Below, piece by piece: positions 1 to 10,779 of a stretch of DNA of 64,000 nt. Both the position numbers and the translations under genes were made by a program. Below the pieces are notes generated by a model. That model saw only the letters and a program-made list of their open reading frames with translations, was not told the origin of the DNA and searched no databases. This DNA is from Lepidostoma basale (Eukaryota > Arthropoda > Insecta > Trichoptera > Lepidostomatidae). Numbering within the stretch: the first letter of the stretch is position 1; every line of letters begins with the position of its first letter. Location: NCBI GenBank assembly GCA_022606425.2, contig JAHDVF020000074.1, forward strand, positions 496,001 to 560,000, read 5' to 3'.

Positions 1-1360
1 ATTTAAATAAACAAAACGAAGTGCGTGGCGATTCAAAAATGTTTAATTTTTCGAAATCGAGATTCTTTAGATTTACGTTTATGGATGATGAATCAGATAT
101 GCTCCATAAATTGAAAGCTCCGAATATGCACGGCGTGTCTTTCTTAAGAAAAATTCATTTCCTCTAAGTAGGTACAGAAAAGATTCTTTATAAAAAAAAC
201 TTGGTAATAAATTCATCAAATATCTTCTACCGCTGCTGCGTGGAGATTGGAAAATTCTGGGAAATAGAAAATTCCTTGGGAAATTGATCCTGATAGCGGA
301 GTAGCTCATTGGCTTATTTAAGGGAGGACGAGTACTCAGAAAAGTCGGAAGTCTGTGTTCTAAGTAGATAAAAAAAATTGATAAGTGAATTGTGTAAGCT
401 TCTTTAGTGACTCGTAAAGATTTGAAGTCCTTCATATTGCGATATTGAAGAGGTTGTTAAATGCCTCTTATAATTTTAAAATTGTTTGTAACTACGAAGA
501 ACTTCTCTGCTTTAAATATGTTTACCAAAATGGACGGCTTGCCATAATATATTCCATAAAGAGCCACTTCTTCTCAAATATTCTAATTGGAACATGTTCC
601 TCGTGAAACGTTTAATAACCTATAGAATGAAATGCGATTAATAAGAAATTTTGAACCTCAATAATAGAATAAGCAATTCTTAAATCGTCGTAAATAGGCA
701 ATTTTAGTTTGCGTTTAGTTATACTAATTATAAATCGCCCCAAAGAAATAATCCTTAGAAATAAATCAAACCTTTGTAAATATATCACAACTTTTATTCG
801 TGTATTAAAATTGTCAAATAAGCACAGAAAGAAGTTTGGTATAATGTTTAATTACATAATGCTAATTATCTATTCAAGATTTTTTTAAGTTTCACTATTA
901 TTTCTACTTTAGAGTTTATTTTTCTTGGCATTTTTCGAAGGTTAAAACTTAATAATAGTCTTTGAATTTACAGCGTTAGAAAGCTGGGCTCAATTGAAGT
1001 TTTAAGTGAATCTCTCGGTAAATATTAACTTCAGGCAAGTGCTCACAATCCATTTGTTTGTTTACTATCTTTATTACACAATTAATATTTAATTATATTT
1101 CAGAAACCATTATTAAATTAGTTTTTTTTTTCTTAATACAGTATTTGGGTTAACATCGTAGTAAATGTATCTCAAAATGGATTGGCGGATTTTTACAAAC
1201 AAACTAAGGCATCTCATTTCATTGATATGTTAATAATTCCTTTTCATAATTTCATACATTTTTGAGTAATTCTGAAACACATTTATATATGACTTAAAAA
1301 TTTATTGACATTCATATCTTGGATAGTTTTTAATCTGGTTTTAAAAAAACTAAACACATT
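1..1360. other. AT-rich DNA with no recognisable gene
   Basis: The only open frame of note (79-435, minus) is low-complexity and matches no family I know. I see no splice-bounded exon, RNA gene or repeat end here. The segment may be intron or intergenic DNA, but nothing in it decides that. Confidence 0.5.
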
Positions 1361-1369
1361 GATCATTCA
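1361..1369. repeat. Left target-site duplication of LINE B copy
   Basis: GATCATTCA is found here directly beside the (GAA)n tail of the LINE B copy and again at 2069-2077 beside its truncated 5' end. Nine exact bases at both ends mark insertion by target-primed reverse transcription. Confidence 0.85.
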
Positions 1370-2068
1370 TATCTTCTTCTTCTTCCTTGTTGTAGACCTA
1401 TGTGGTCTGTTCTCCAGAGTGTTGCACTTCCTGTGAGGTAAATTCCCAGCTGTCCTTCCAACTTTTAGGAGGTCTTCCACGAGGACGAGTCCCACGAGCC
1501 TGATTAGGCAATGCAATATAGGGGAGTCTGGTGGTGTCCATTCTTTGAACATGACCGTACCAGTCTATTTTTCGTTGTCTGTTCCATTTTATATTATCCT
1601 CAACCTCACATATCTCTCTTAGTCTGGTGTTCCTTACGTGATCTCTCAGGGTCTTGCCTGCTATCGTCATCAGTGTCTTCATTTCGGAAGTCCTCAAAAC
1701 TTGTTTGGTCCTTACTGTGTCAGCCCTTGCTTCGACGCTGTATGTTATTATTGGTCTTACGCATGCCTTATAGATGCTCATCTTACTCATTTCTTTTCAT
1801 GTCTTTGTTTATCCATATTTTGGATTTTAGATCGCCAGAGATTGCAGCTGCCTTGTTTACTTGGGCTTGTATTTCTTCCCGCAGATCAGCTCCTTCCACT
1901 AGGTCTATGCCTAGATACTTGAAGGTCCTGATCAGTTCTATGGGTTGATTTTCTATAACCAGGTTACATGTTTTGGGTGTTTTAGAAAAGGTCAAACATT
2001 TTGTTTTTTCGATAAAGATCGTCATGTTGTTTTCCTTACAGTCATCTGTCATCTTACAGATTCTAATC
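1370..2068 (-). mobile_element. LINE family B, 5'-truncated copy with 9-bp TSD
   Basis: This is a minus-strand non-LTR retrotransposon 3' end of about 699 bp. It runs from a truncated 5' end near 2068 to a (GAA)n tail at 1372-1386. Two overlapping frames (2052-1783 and 1790-1398) carry the region downstream of the reverse transcriptase palm. The landmarks are YLGIDL, then KACVRPIITY, then TSEMKTLMTIAGKTLRD, then WYGHVQRMD and a GRPPKSW motif. The frames overlap with a shift near 1785, so the copy is dead. The style is RTE-like; the clade is inferred from the motifs and the triplet tail, not from a search. The same family recurs at 4036-4150, 41630-41742, 41885-42690 and 57316-57650. Confidence 0.85.
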
Positions 2069-2077
2069 GATCATTCA
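2069..2077. repeat. Right target-site duplication of LINE B copy
   Basis: GATCATTCA repeats the sequence at 1361-1369 and closes the insertion. Confidence 0.85.
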
Positions 2078-2226
2078 ATTCGTGTTTGTAAATAAAATAA
2101 TTATTTTATCTCAAAAGATGGTTTCAATATTATATAAATATTAACTCACAACAGAAAGTGAAGGCGAATATAAACTTAAATAGTTTAATTATACAACAAA
2201 CCAAATAAGTAATATCAATCTTAATT

Positions 2227-2500
2227 TCAAGCGTGACTTGTACAATGCTCGTTGGCTCTGTTTTCTCCTGCATATCTGACGTACGGTAAGTCACAGTTCA
2301 CTTTGTACAGTAGTTGCGCCGTGAGCTCGGGGTCGGGCGGCGCCCGCCCTCGCGCGTATTTCGTGTCAATTAAGACGCGCAAATCCTCCGCTTGCTCCAC
2401 GAGTGTCAGGGTATATAAATGATGACCCACATTCGGCGCGACATTTGTCTCCCGAGGCGGCATCGGGACGGACACATAACTCGCCAAATTACCTACAGGG
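2227..2500 (-). CDS. Probable terminal exon of an unidentified host gene
   Basis: The minus strand holds an open frame of about 90 codons ending in TGA at 2229-2227. Its protein is rich and non-repetitive, with stretches such as NVGHHLYTLTLVEQAEDLRV and PPDPELTAQLLYKVNCDLPY, and it ends in HCTSHA. The DNA is far more GC-rich than its surroundings, as expected for constrained coding sequence. There is no in-frame ATG near the 5' end: the frame runs upstream to a stop near 2508. The segment is therefore read as a 3' exon entered through an acceptor, with AG candidates around 2496-2508. ATTAAA-type signals occur downstream on the minus strand. I do not recognise the protein family. It could instead be a fragment of an unknown element, but no terminal repeats or tail are visible. 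Confidence 0.5.
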
Positions 2501-2639
2501 TGGACTGACTAATCGTGACATTTATTGGACAACTGGAAACACTACCAGCGTGTACGCAATCCGCATGGAGTACAATAAATATTCTCGCGTACTGTTCTCA
2601 ATTCCGCCTGATTCACAGATTTTTAAATTTATAACGGCG

Positions 2640-3045
2640 TAGACATGATATATGAACACACGGTAAAATTGTTTTGTAGATATTTCAACCTAAAATTGCA
2701 TCAATACTAAAAAAATGTGTGTTTTCTCGAAGGCAATATATAATTAATACGAATTAAAACGTCGGAACATAGAAGTGAAGAGAAAGCTGGATGTCAAATA
2801 TGATATCTTGTCTAAACAAATCGCTAGATTTACATTTGTATATTAATTTATTTATCATTTACCAAGTACATAGTATTGATACCTCCCAACTGGGGTTATC
2901 CTCTCTAGGGATGCATTTTTCGCACTTTATATATTGTAATATCAATAAAATATCGGAAACAATTAGGGAACAAGGGGAACAGGACATATCTTAACGCTAA
3001 TGATTTTAAAAAATAATAATATTATTATTAAATAATAATTAAATA
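2640..3045. other. AT-rich spacer
   Basis: No gene or repeat family was recognised. It ends in short AAT/ATT runs (3008-3045) just before the fold-back element. The open frame at 2791-2994 has no recognisable motif. Confidence 0.4.
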
Positions 3046-3069
3046 AAACGTTTTTTTTCAACGACATCC

Positions 3070-3333
3070 ACTTTTGTCTTTATTTCGACAGCGACCAGTT
3101 TCGCCAGGCTCGCTGGCATCGACAGACTGGTGACACTATTGCAAACCGAGTCCTTTATATATATACAGATCAGGGATGGTAAACATGATTCTATTCAAAA
3201 ATACCTAAATAAATATATGTTTACCACCCCTGATCTGTATGTATATAAAGGACTCAGTTTTCAATAGTGTTACCAGTATGTCGATGCCAGTGAGCCTGAC
3301 GAAACCGGTCGCTGTCGAAATAAAGACAAAAGT
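3070..3333. repeat. Fold-back element with ~117-bp inverted arms
   Basis: The arms at 3070-3186 and 3217-3333 are inverted copies of each other with scattered mismatches, separated by about 30 bp. Each arm includes the AAACCGGTCGCTGTCG-type motif and a shared stretch ending in GGTAAACAT. The outer sequence (AATAAAGACAAAAGT) is shared with copies at 12860, 15090, 43970 and 46162. This tail-to-tail arrangement suggests a Penelope-like terminal repeat or a hairpin-forming non-autonomous element. The class is inferred. Confidence 0.8.
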
Positions 3334-3440
3334 ATAATAGTTAAAAAACATAGTTTTATTTCATTATTGTTTAATATGAACTTCCATCAAGAAATTTCAG
3401 TAAAATCTTTTGATTATCTAAAAAAATACTATTATTATTG
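3334..3440 (+). repeat. Downstream part of the AAACCGGTC repeat family
   Basis: After the fold-back arm the family's conserved continuation follows: TAGTTAAAAAACAT, a T-rich stretch, then AACTTCCATCAAGAAATTTC. The same continuation follows the copies at 15090 and 43970. It is followed by an ATT microsatellite at about 3430-3470. Confidence 0.6.
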
Positions 3441-3474
3441 TTATTATTATTATTATTATTATCATAAAATGCAA

Positions 3475-4030
3475 AAAAATACGTTTTTAAATTTATTTGT
3501 TTCATTAAATCAGATAAAACATAAATAGAGCGCTCCTCTAAAACAATAAAATTTTAATAGTCTTAGAATACAGTTGGTCAGTCCGTCCATAATGACCCTG
3601 TACGTAGGTACTATAGGAAATTTGAAACAAAGTGCCGTGAATTTACGTTCAGCCCCGCGACCCTTCTCTATAAGTGGATTCAGGGAAGGGAAAAAACTCC
3701 TTTGGCCCAATAAATTTATTGGACCGAAGGATGTCGTAAAGAATAAAAGTTAAACCCAAGAAGCGCTCATCTACGTGTTTCCGAAGTTAGGAATTCGGTT
3801 TGTTTGTATTTTAATCCATTATTACAAGAGTGCTCCTTGTCTCCGATGTTTGTTTACTGTACGATTGTTTAGTATACGAATAACTTCTAACCCAAAGCAT
3901 AATTGAATAGGTCAAACCGATAGGGTATTGTTTATTCATACAATACAATTTATAAGTACATATGTTTGTAAGATAAGCACACACGACAATTAATGTTTAA
4001 TTTTTCGTTTGCAAAAATAAAATCTATTTT
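3475..4030. other. Unassigned segment
   Basis: The minus frame at 3510-3710 has no recognisable motif. GC rises modestly near 3560-3700. Nothing definite is seen. Confidence 0.35.
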
Positions 4031-4035
4031 TCTTA

Positions 4036-4150
4036 TCATTATTTTTCCTTGCTGAAGACCAATGCTGTATGTTCTCTAGAGGGATACTCCTCCTGGGAAG
4101 TAGATTCTCGGCTATCCTTCTTTCACTTAGGAGGTCTTCCACGAGGAAGA
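4036..4150 (-). mobile_element. LINE family B 3'-end fragment
   Basis: Reading the minus strand gives the same final segment as the 1370-2068 copy: a GAGGACGAGTCCC-like stretch, then CTTTTAGGAGG on the complementary strand, then the terminal sequence next to the tail. It is short and diverged. Confidence 0.65.
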
Positions 4151-4214
4151 GTCCCAAAGCAGCAATAAAACTAATCTCAATAGTGTAGATTGAACTAAAA
4201 TATGTGAAATGTTT

Positions 4215-4425
4215 CTCAACATATTGCATACATATATACAACTTTCAAAAATAATTGTCAGACGTGGTGTTCGTAAGAAAGGTGGAATGGGGAATATTGT
4301 ATTACATAAAGCGATCGCTTAACCCCCAACCAATGACAGGTCCTGTAAACGCCTCAAACAATATATTCTATTTCCAAATAATTTACATCTTCGTCTCTAT
4401 TGGGATACAATTAATTCATAAAAAA
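4215..4425 (+). mobile_element. Diverged copy of the long-TIR MITE
   Basis: This segment aligns by eye, in the opposite orientation, with 47541-47774. Shared blocks include TTGTCAGACGTGGTG, a GGAATGGGGAAT block, CCAATGACA and CCTGTAAACGCCTC. Its right end keeps a decayed form of the terminal repeat (CTCTATTGGGATACAATTAA) and its left terminal repeat is lost. It is non-coding. Confidence 0.7.
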
Positions 4426-4509
4426 ATAATTGTTTAATATTTTTGATCTAACAATTAATATTAATTAATACTTTATGGGAATTACTTTATATTCCTTGCT
4501 ATAAAAGTG

Positions 4510-4978
4510 AGATTTTTAGACGAATGTGTGGTAAATATGTGTATGAGAGTGCAAGAATGCAGTGCGAATGAAATTGTTTTTAACAAAACAATGTAGGGGT
4601 CATTAAAATAATTTGAACACATGGAAAGAAAGAATTTTTGAGAAAGTGTATGTTAATGATGTATACGGAACAATAAATAAGGGAAAACTAAGGAAAACGG
4701 AAAACAGAAAAAAAGTATTAGAAACAAAAATTATGAATGGATCACGCTGTTAGAACATTGAACGCTTAGATTAAGAAATAATGGTTTCGAATGTATTTGT
4801 TAACGGTGTGAATGGAAAGTAGTGCCAATTATTCCAATTTTAAAGGTCGACTATGGCAGAAGTCAACGAAAAAAAATGAGAAGGAAAAATCAACGTGCGT
4901 GTGTGACTCGCTGTATGAATGTGAAGGAAATTAAAATGGTTTGTCAGGGTAGAATAGTGTAGGGGTTTATTATTTCTG
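4510..4978 (+). mobile_element. Badly decayed LINE family A relic
   Basis: Family A blocks appear in order but with many changes: an ACGAATGTGTGG block, an ACACATGGAAAG block, CAACGTGCGTGTGTGAC, GTATGAATGTGAAGG, and the end block TTATTTCTGCCTAAC. The open frame is destroyed. The final (TTAG)n tail is not preserved. Confidence 0.6.
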
Positions 4979-5091
4979 CCTAACTCTTCAAGATGGTTTG
5001 TAGGATTTTAAATAATATTTTTATCCAACGACTTTATTTATAATGAAAATATATAAGTAATCTTTTCAAAATGTGTATTTAATTAAAATCT

Positions 5092-5169
5092 ATGTTTGTG
5101 TCTCCGACCGGTTTCAGCAGCTCGCTGCCATCTTCTGGTGATGCCGAAACCGGTCGAAGACACAAACAT
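5092..5169. repeat. Short fold-back with hammerhead-like core
   Basis: Arms of 24 bp at 5092-5115 and 5146-5169 are inverted with one mismatch around a 30-bp loop. Read on the minus strand, the loop and left arm give CAGAAGA, one base, a GGCAGC hairpin, then AAACCGGTC. This is the shared layout described in the findings. Confidence 0.75.
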
Positions 5170-6010
5170 TATGGATATTCACAAATTTTACATTTTATTT
5201 AGATTTTTCACAAAAAAATATTATAAATCAACTTCTACCATGAAATTTCAAATACCAACTCTGAAGACTTTATTTATTAATATTACCAGCATTGAATATT
5301 ACGGAAGAAACGTTTTACAATATTTTGTTACCAAAATCTCCCAAATAATACAATATTTCACAAGGTTTGAACGATTGTAATAATAAAAAAATACAAAAGC
5401 ATAAAAGAGTTTAAATCTTTAGAAAAGGCTTCAGAGAGTTTTACAAGAATTAATTACCGTTCGCTACAATTTAATTGGCAAATCGTGGGTACCTAGGTAC
5501 TTACCTGTATGGAAATCGTATTTTCTGATACAAAATAATAATTACGCTCTCTATCTTGCGTCAAAGGCGAACCTCCTATGTGGGCTTCAAAGGAAAATGT
5601 TACAATATTATATTATAAATATTTCATTCAACGTTAATCTCTTTTATCTGATCAGGGGTATGTTAGATCTAAGAGAAAACTGAACATCTTTTTTACAGCA
5701 TTATAATTTCATTATAACGAAACGGTATTTGATTTTACGTTATTTTAGCTCATTTGGAACGAGATTTATACAACATGAACTACCTTCACTTATATTGTAT
5801 ATGTAAGCCAAAATAACCAGCAACAGGAACAGGCAAATGAAAAGTTTTTTTTTCAGTTTAAACTGTAGAAGTTTTTTTCTGTTTTTTATGAGATTTATTA
5901 TATTTATTGTTTCTTGAACAATGATGTAAGACTCCATAAAAAAGAATTAATATGAATGAAAACTTCTGTTTCCTAGAAGTTTTATTGATTCATATTTTTT
6001 CTGACTTTCT
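5170..6010. other. AT-rich spacer with a short repeat remnant
   Basis: No gene was recognised. At 5885-5940 the minus strand carries the CAAGAAACAATAAATA flank seen beside the fold-back family at 7155-7195, 30510-30545 and 38980-39010. Confidence 0.4.
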
Positions 6011-6014
6011 AAAT

Positions 6015-6180
6015 GATGACCCTCGTGGTCGAGTGGTTAGTGCTTTACTGCCATACTGAAGGTCCTGGGTTCGATTACCGGCGATGGCAGTGTGTTTGTT
6101 ACAATGTCTTTGGTCTGATGAAGAATTCATGTGAACGTAAAATATTGCAAATTCCTAGCGATATAAATCTGTACTGATTA
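6015..6180 (+). mobile_element. tRNA-derived SINE
   Basis: The head is tRNA-like: an A-box-like TGGTCGAGTGG and a B-box GGTTCGATTACC. These are followed by the family body (GGCAGTGTG, TTTGGTCTGATG, TTCATGTGAACG). The first and last bases of the related copies can pair as an acceptor stem. Pol III transcription is inferred from the boxes. One of eight copies in the window. Confidence 0.8.
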
Positions 6181-6930
6181 TTTTGGAGACCACACACAAA
6201 AAAACTATCACTCTTTTTCCTTATAATAAAAGCTACAATAATCTAAATAATTTATTTTACTCTAGGTATCGAGAAACACGGGCAAAAACCAGAAATAAAG
6301 TCCTTGAAATTAAAATTAAATCTGCCGTACTCCGCAAAGGTAAATAATTGATTAATAAATTAAGGACTGAATTATTAATATTATTCGTCCAGGATATTCT
6401 GGTTTAATGAAAACGTGAATATTGTATAATCCCTACCAGTTTTACGGATTAAGTTTTTCCGAGTAAGTAGGTATGCTATTAGCTTTAATCTGGTATCATG
6501 AAACTCCCTTATAATTAGAGGAATATTATCCCAAACATCAACAAACGTAAGGGGTAGCTCTGTTTGTAGAGAGGAAAGCTTTTTCAATTCTAGAAATTTT
6601 TGCATTGTCACGTACTCCACTGGAAACTTTAATTAATATTGTTACACGGTACTCTGTGTTTATAGTGAGAGCTGTTTATGTAAGAAGAATAAATAAAGTT
6701 TTAATCCAATTAACTCACGAGTTCATACGAATTTAGTGGATTATCAATAGTTTACAGTCATATTATTATCTCGTCAATTCCGTCAAAGAGAATTTAAAGT
6801 TAATAATATTGTTAATGTATTTTGAAATCAATAAACATACTATAAGTAATTACATTATGAAAGGTACACTTTTGTACATGTTTTTCAGTATTGAATAAAA
6901 ATAACTAGCACCCTTTTTCAATATAAATCA
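6180..6930. other. AT-rich DNA, no gene recognised
   Basis: The minus frame at 6381-6620 encodes 79 residues without recognisable motifs. No repeat end was found. Confidence 0.35.
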
Positions 6931-6935
6931 ATAGT

Positions 6936-7146
6936 TAATACGAATGAAAACGTCAGTTTTCTAGAAGTGTGTATTTTATTTTCTGGAAATGACATGTTTC
7001 GCCCTTCTAAAGCATTATCAAATGCATTATCAAAGGCATTATTAACATTTGATTTTATTATATTTTATGGGAATGACATGTTTTGCCCTTCTAAGGCGAA
7101 AAATATATTAAAACTTTTAGAAAACTAACGTTTTCATTCGTATTAA
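6936..7146. repeat. Fold-back element, GAAACATGTC family
   Basis: The outer arms (TTAATACGAATGAAAACG at the left, its complement at the right) face each other. They enclose TTCTAGAAG blocks and two copies of a GCCCTTCTAA block. The minus strand at 7021-6996 reads TTGATAA, one base, a GC(T)3/AGGGC hairpin, then GAAACATGTC. Related structures lie at 18296, 30275, 38781, 47375 and 51575. Confidence 0.8.
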
Positions 7147-7194
7147 TTATTTAATATGGAGTTTTACATCATTGTTCAAGAAACAATAAATAAA

Positions 7195-7315
7195 TTAATA
7201 GCATTAAAATTTTACAATCTTCAATGTGAACAAGAATTATTGCTTATTTTCATGAATAAAGAACCATGTCCAGGATATGCTTCATGTCGTCGTGAGCTGA
7301 GTTCTGTCCCCAGAT
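7195..7315 (-). repeat. Second SINE-like repeat, decayed copy
   Basis: It shares the block TTTTACAATCTTCAATGTGA and then GTCCAGG with 20990-21130. In that copy the tRNA-like boxes are clear. Here they are eroded. Confidence 0.45.
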
Positions 7316-7347
7316 AAATGGTTGATTAAACTCATTTGTATAAAGAG

Positions 7348-7481
7348 AAGTGGCGATGAGGTTCGCATCCCATCACATCGCATCTCTCGCGGGGGCGAAA
7401 AAAGAATGATGGAGTGCCGCACCGGTTTAAGTGTGGCAGTCCATTATTTCTGCCTACCCTTTCAGAGAGATGGCGTGATTT
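7348..7481 (+). mobile_element. SINE C with LINE A 3' tail
   Basis: The body (7348-7430) runs GGCGATGAGGTTCGCATCCC, CATCTCTCGCGGGGGCGAAA, then GGAGTGCCGCACCGG. It contains a B-box-like GGTTCGCATCC. It then switches to the terminal sequence of LINE family A (GTGTGGCAGTCCATTATTTC, TGCCTACCC, GATGGCGTGAT) at 7431-7481. The (TTAG)n end is lost in this copy. Confidence 0.7.
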
Positions 7482-8935
7482 ATTTTATTTTAAGAGCCAA
7501 TTTCTTTACAAGAACCCTGTTTTTAGAATAAATCTAGGTTCACTGAATCAAACTTGATTTTATTATAATTATCTTTATATAACTATCTTTGCAATAATCT
7601 TATTAATAAACAATACATTTTCAATGTTAAATTTGATCATGTATAAGTATTGTATTAATTTGTTAATTATAAGGACGATTCCAAGTTCTCTTCAATAAGA
7701 CAATTGAATTTTCGTTCTCAAATATTATAAAAATAAAATAAACGAAATGTATTTTACACATGCCCTCCGTGGATGAGGCGCACTCTATTACCCACAATTT
7801 GGCGACCTCCGCCCTAGACCACCTCCAGGTATATGTAGTTATCTGTTTTCCTTGGTTACATTATTGTAAAAAGTTATGGGAATAATATTAAAGAATATTC
7901 ATTCGTAAACGAACAAAGTTATTGGATTGTTTTGTTATGTTGTGAAAACCGTATCGAAGAGTCGTTAAGAAGAAAAAAATATCGGATTAACATCCAAGTA
8001 TACCCTTACATAGGATCCTATCCTATTATCTCGTTAACTTAACATACATTATACACATAGTACACAAATATATAAAGAACATCCCTAGAACCGGGAACAT
8101 CTAAGAATCTCCCTGTTACAAAGAAGCTGCGTTCTTCTTAATTATTTACCATAACACCCTGTTCTCTAGAACTCCTCCCGAAGTTCTTTTTCTCCTGATT
8201 TAATATTCTCGGGTACGCCGTCTTTTTTCATATTGCAGTAAGTCATCTCGGAATATCACCGTACTTGACTTGAACAAAGGTCAACTTTTCCACCTTTTTC
8301 CAAGCAAACAATTTCAGTGTACTTTGAAAAAACTGGAAAAATTTCACGTCAATCCGTCGTATTAATATGAATAATTGATTGGTCATTGTTGGCAACTCTT
8401 TCAGTGCTATTACTTTTTTTTTTAATAAAAACAGAAATTTCATTATTTTTTGTACTGTTAAAAAAATTAATTAGGGGAACGGGATTTCTAAGTAACATTA
8501 CTTAACTCTTTGATGATTACTATTTATTTTTACAAAATAAAAACGACAATTTTAGTCCAACATTTCAAATCATTTGCACGAAAGGTTTTTGATTTCAAAT
8601 GTAGGTCTTTTTGTATTTTTAAGATATCATTGTTAGGTATTCATACCTTAAATGTTTTTTTTCCATCAAATACGCTTTTGTTTGTATTTTCAATTTTGTG
8701 AGCATTTATTTTACTAGTGGCCTTAAAGTATAAATATTAAGTATCTAAACCAGTATGCAATAGGCCAGTAAATTAAACAAAATAAATAAACAAACCAAAC
8801 TGAAAACGAATTAGTTAATCTTATTATTTTCGGAAAGCTTAAATAACTCAAAAAATTAGCGTTCATATTTTTTTTAAATTCTTTTAAAAATATTTGCTCT
8901 TCTAAAATTTGAAAAGTTGCTGGACACGTTTGAGA
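7482..8935. other. AT-rich DNA, mostly unassigned
   Basis: A short segment at 7762-7830 (CTAGACCACC on the plus strand) weakly resembles the tRNA-like repeat at 21050-21125. GC is slightly higher at 8040-8230. No convincing gene was seen. Confidence 0.35.
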
Positions 8936-8936
8936 A

Positions 8937-9310
8937 AAGGGTGTTACGGAAAATCCTGAGCCCCTTGAACGATGGTAGAACCTGGAGAATATGGTATAAT
9001 GAAAAACTGTACATTGTCTACAAACACGCAAGCTGTACATGCAAGACTGGGTAGTCTGAGATGAGCTGGACATGTGGAGAGAAAGGCGTCGTCTCGGGCA
9101 TCAAAGTGAACCTTAGAGGGACATCAATTTGGATGGAGAAGGGTTGGTAGACCTAGACTCCAATGGGAGGATGAGGTACGGAATGATGTTGCACTACAAT
9201 TGCAAAAGAAATATTAGAAAGCCGCAGCAGGTGACAGAAGTGCTTGGAGGCGAGGACTGGTAGAGGCCAAGGCTCTATATTGGTGGTAAAGCCATCGAAA
9301 TGAAAGAATG
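8937..9310 (+). mobile_element. LINE family D 3'-end relic
   Basis: The plus strand reads like the end of a LINE polyprotein with stops. It contains FERRVLRKIL, then RTWRIWYNEKLY, then a GRPRLQWED-like stretch, and finally a region around GACAGAAGTGCTTGGAGGCG and GTAGAGGCCAAGGC. The ending GAAATGAAAGAATGAG resembles the GAAATGAAATGA-type tails of such elements. The minus frame at 8723-9073 is a shadow. A second fragment lies at 14255-14312 (minus). Confidence 0.65.
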
Positions 9311-9449
9311 AGAATATTTGCTCTACAAACCGGTAATTACGTATAAAAATACTTCACAAAATATCACATGTTTTTTGATACATCATCCTTAAAAAACCTT
9401 AAATTTAAAATGAAATGCTTTCGTAAGACCATTAGTGGACATGTTTCTT

Positions 9450-9610
9450 TGCCAAATTTGTAATCCCGTGAAGGACGGAAAAGAGTAGAACATCAGGTGA
9501 AATGATGAATGGTACAGCATTAAAAAAGCCTCTAGTATCTCAACATATATAATACTGCTCGTTAGATGGGATAGACATGTACAAAGAATTAACTAATATT
9601 ATATGTATGC
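9450..9610 (+). pseudogene. Possible decayed LINE fragment
   Basis: Fragments such as ATGGGATAGACATGTACAAAG resemble the W-G-H-V-x-R region of LINE C-termini. The reading frame is lost and no boundaries are visible. Confidence 0.3.
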
Positions 9611-9689
9611 TCTTTCTTGAAACTCCATATAAAATGTATGTTTTCTAGAATTTTTAATAGTCAATGGAAATATTATGATGATATAATAA

Positions 9690-9870
9690 ATTGATTTTGA
9701 TTATTTGTCTTTTTCTTTTTTATATACTTTGTATATACAACATTAACTTTTTTTTTAATTACATATCAGAGATGTTTCAGACAACCGATACTTCTTCAGT
9801 GATACATATTATAAAGATACATAATTTAAAATATTATAAAAATGTTTACAAATGTGTTATAAAGATTTAT
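9690..9870 (-). repeat. Repeat family J with hammerhead-like core
   Basis: On the minus strand this matches 46015-46160: a TTTATAATAT block, TATCACTGAAGAAG, a hairpin, GAAACAT, then a T-rich stretch and AATGTTGTATATACAAAG. In this copy the hairpin bases have drifted. Confidence 0.65.
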
Positions 9871-10330
9871 TTTGGAACGTTTATGCTCTTGTTATAACAA
9901 ATATTAACTATTTAAAATAAACAAAATTAAGTTCTTATTGGGGTTCAGGAAATTTCTTACAACAAAGGAAATAAATCAAAGATGGGACTTGACATTCAAT
10001 TTAATTGATTATTTATAATGTTTTCTTTATATTTAATTTCTAAAATGTCGATATTGCGTAAAGTTATATTTTTATTATTTCTATGATTATGATTAAATTA
10101 TTGAACTAAGTATCGCCGCGATATAAATGTTGTAATAAAAATATGCAAATTAAATTAAACTGAAATCGGTCTTAATTACCCATATTTTGTTTACACGTAT
10201 ATACATAAAATTGTTAAAGTGTGGTTAACAACCCAGCAAACTGGTTGGCACTTAAGCAATAATTTTATTATTACATTGTTACATCTCCAAATCTTTATCG
10301 TTTTACAAACCACCTCGGTATTAATGTTTA
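9871..10330. other. AT-rich spacer
   Basis: No gene, RNA or repeat was recognised. Confidence 0.35.
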
Positions 10331-10520
10331 CCGTATGGAACTAATCCTGAAAGGCGTGTTGCGGATGTTCCGTTCTGCGGTACAACACATTACCCCACTC
10401 GGCAAATATCTTACATCTGAAATGGGTTTATCTGCTATACGGATGCTGGCACTGTACCTCAACACGAGTATACGCCTTCTTATAATCCTCTCCGCCACCG
10501 GTAATATTAAATGAATTTCT
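10330..10520. other. GC-richer unassigned island
   Basis: Base composition rises well above the flanks (CGTGTTGCGGATGTTCCG, then CTCTCCGCCACCGG). No long open frame or repeat end is visible. It could be a conserved non-coding element or an exon too short to call. Confidence 0.3.
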
Positions 10521-10779
10521 AAATGTATTTCTAGACTCTCTTCTTGTCTATTGAATTATTAACATACATTTTGGAAACCGAAAACATTACTTACTCCAGT
10601 GATTAATTATTCCTTACTTTAGTAGATTTGTCTTAATCATTTTGGCACAGCAAAGGTGATATCTATTTAGAATTTCTCATCAATGTTTAATGTCTAAATT
10701 AAAACGTTTTTTACGTTTTTTTTTTTAAATTAAAACACTTTTTTTCTACTTTTGAATTCATTTTTCTCGATATGTTTCG

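Noticed and set aside
79..435. 118-codon frame near the window start as a gene
   Set aside because: No motifs, no flanking splice signals I can defend, and composition similar to the AT-rich background.
1511..1948. 145-codon plus-strand frame as a host gene
   Set aside because: It is exactly antisense to the LINE B coding region, which carries recognisable motifs and an element tail with TSD.
3421..3470. CRISPR-like or satellite array
   Set aside because: It is an ATT/TTA microsatellite. No spaced repeats of CRISPR type occur anywhere in the window.
6015..6090. Functional tRNA gene
   Set aside because: The tRNA-like head is followed by a conserved non-tRNA body shared by seven other copies, and the anticodon arm does not fold well. 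It is a SINE.
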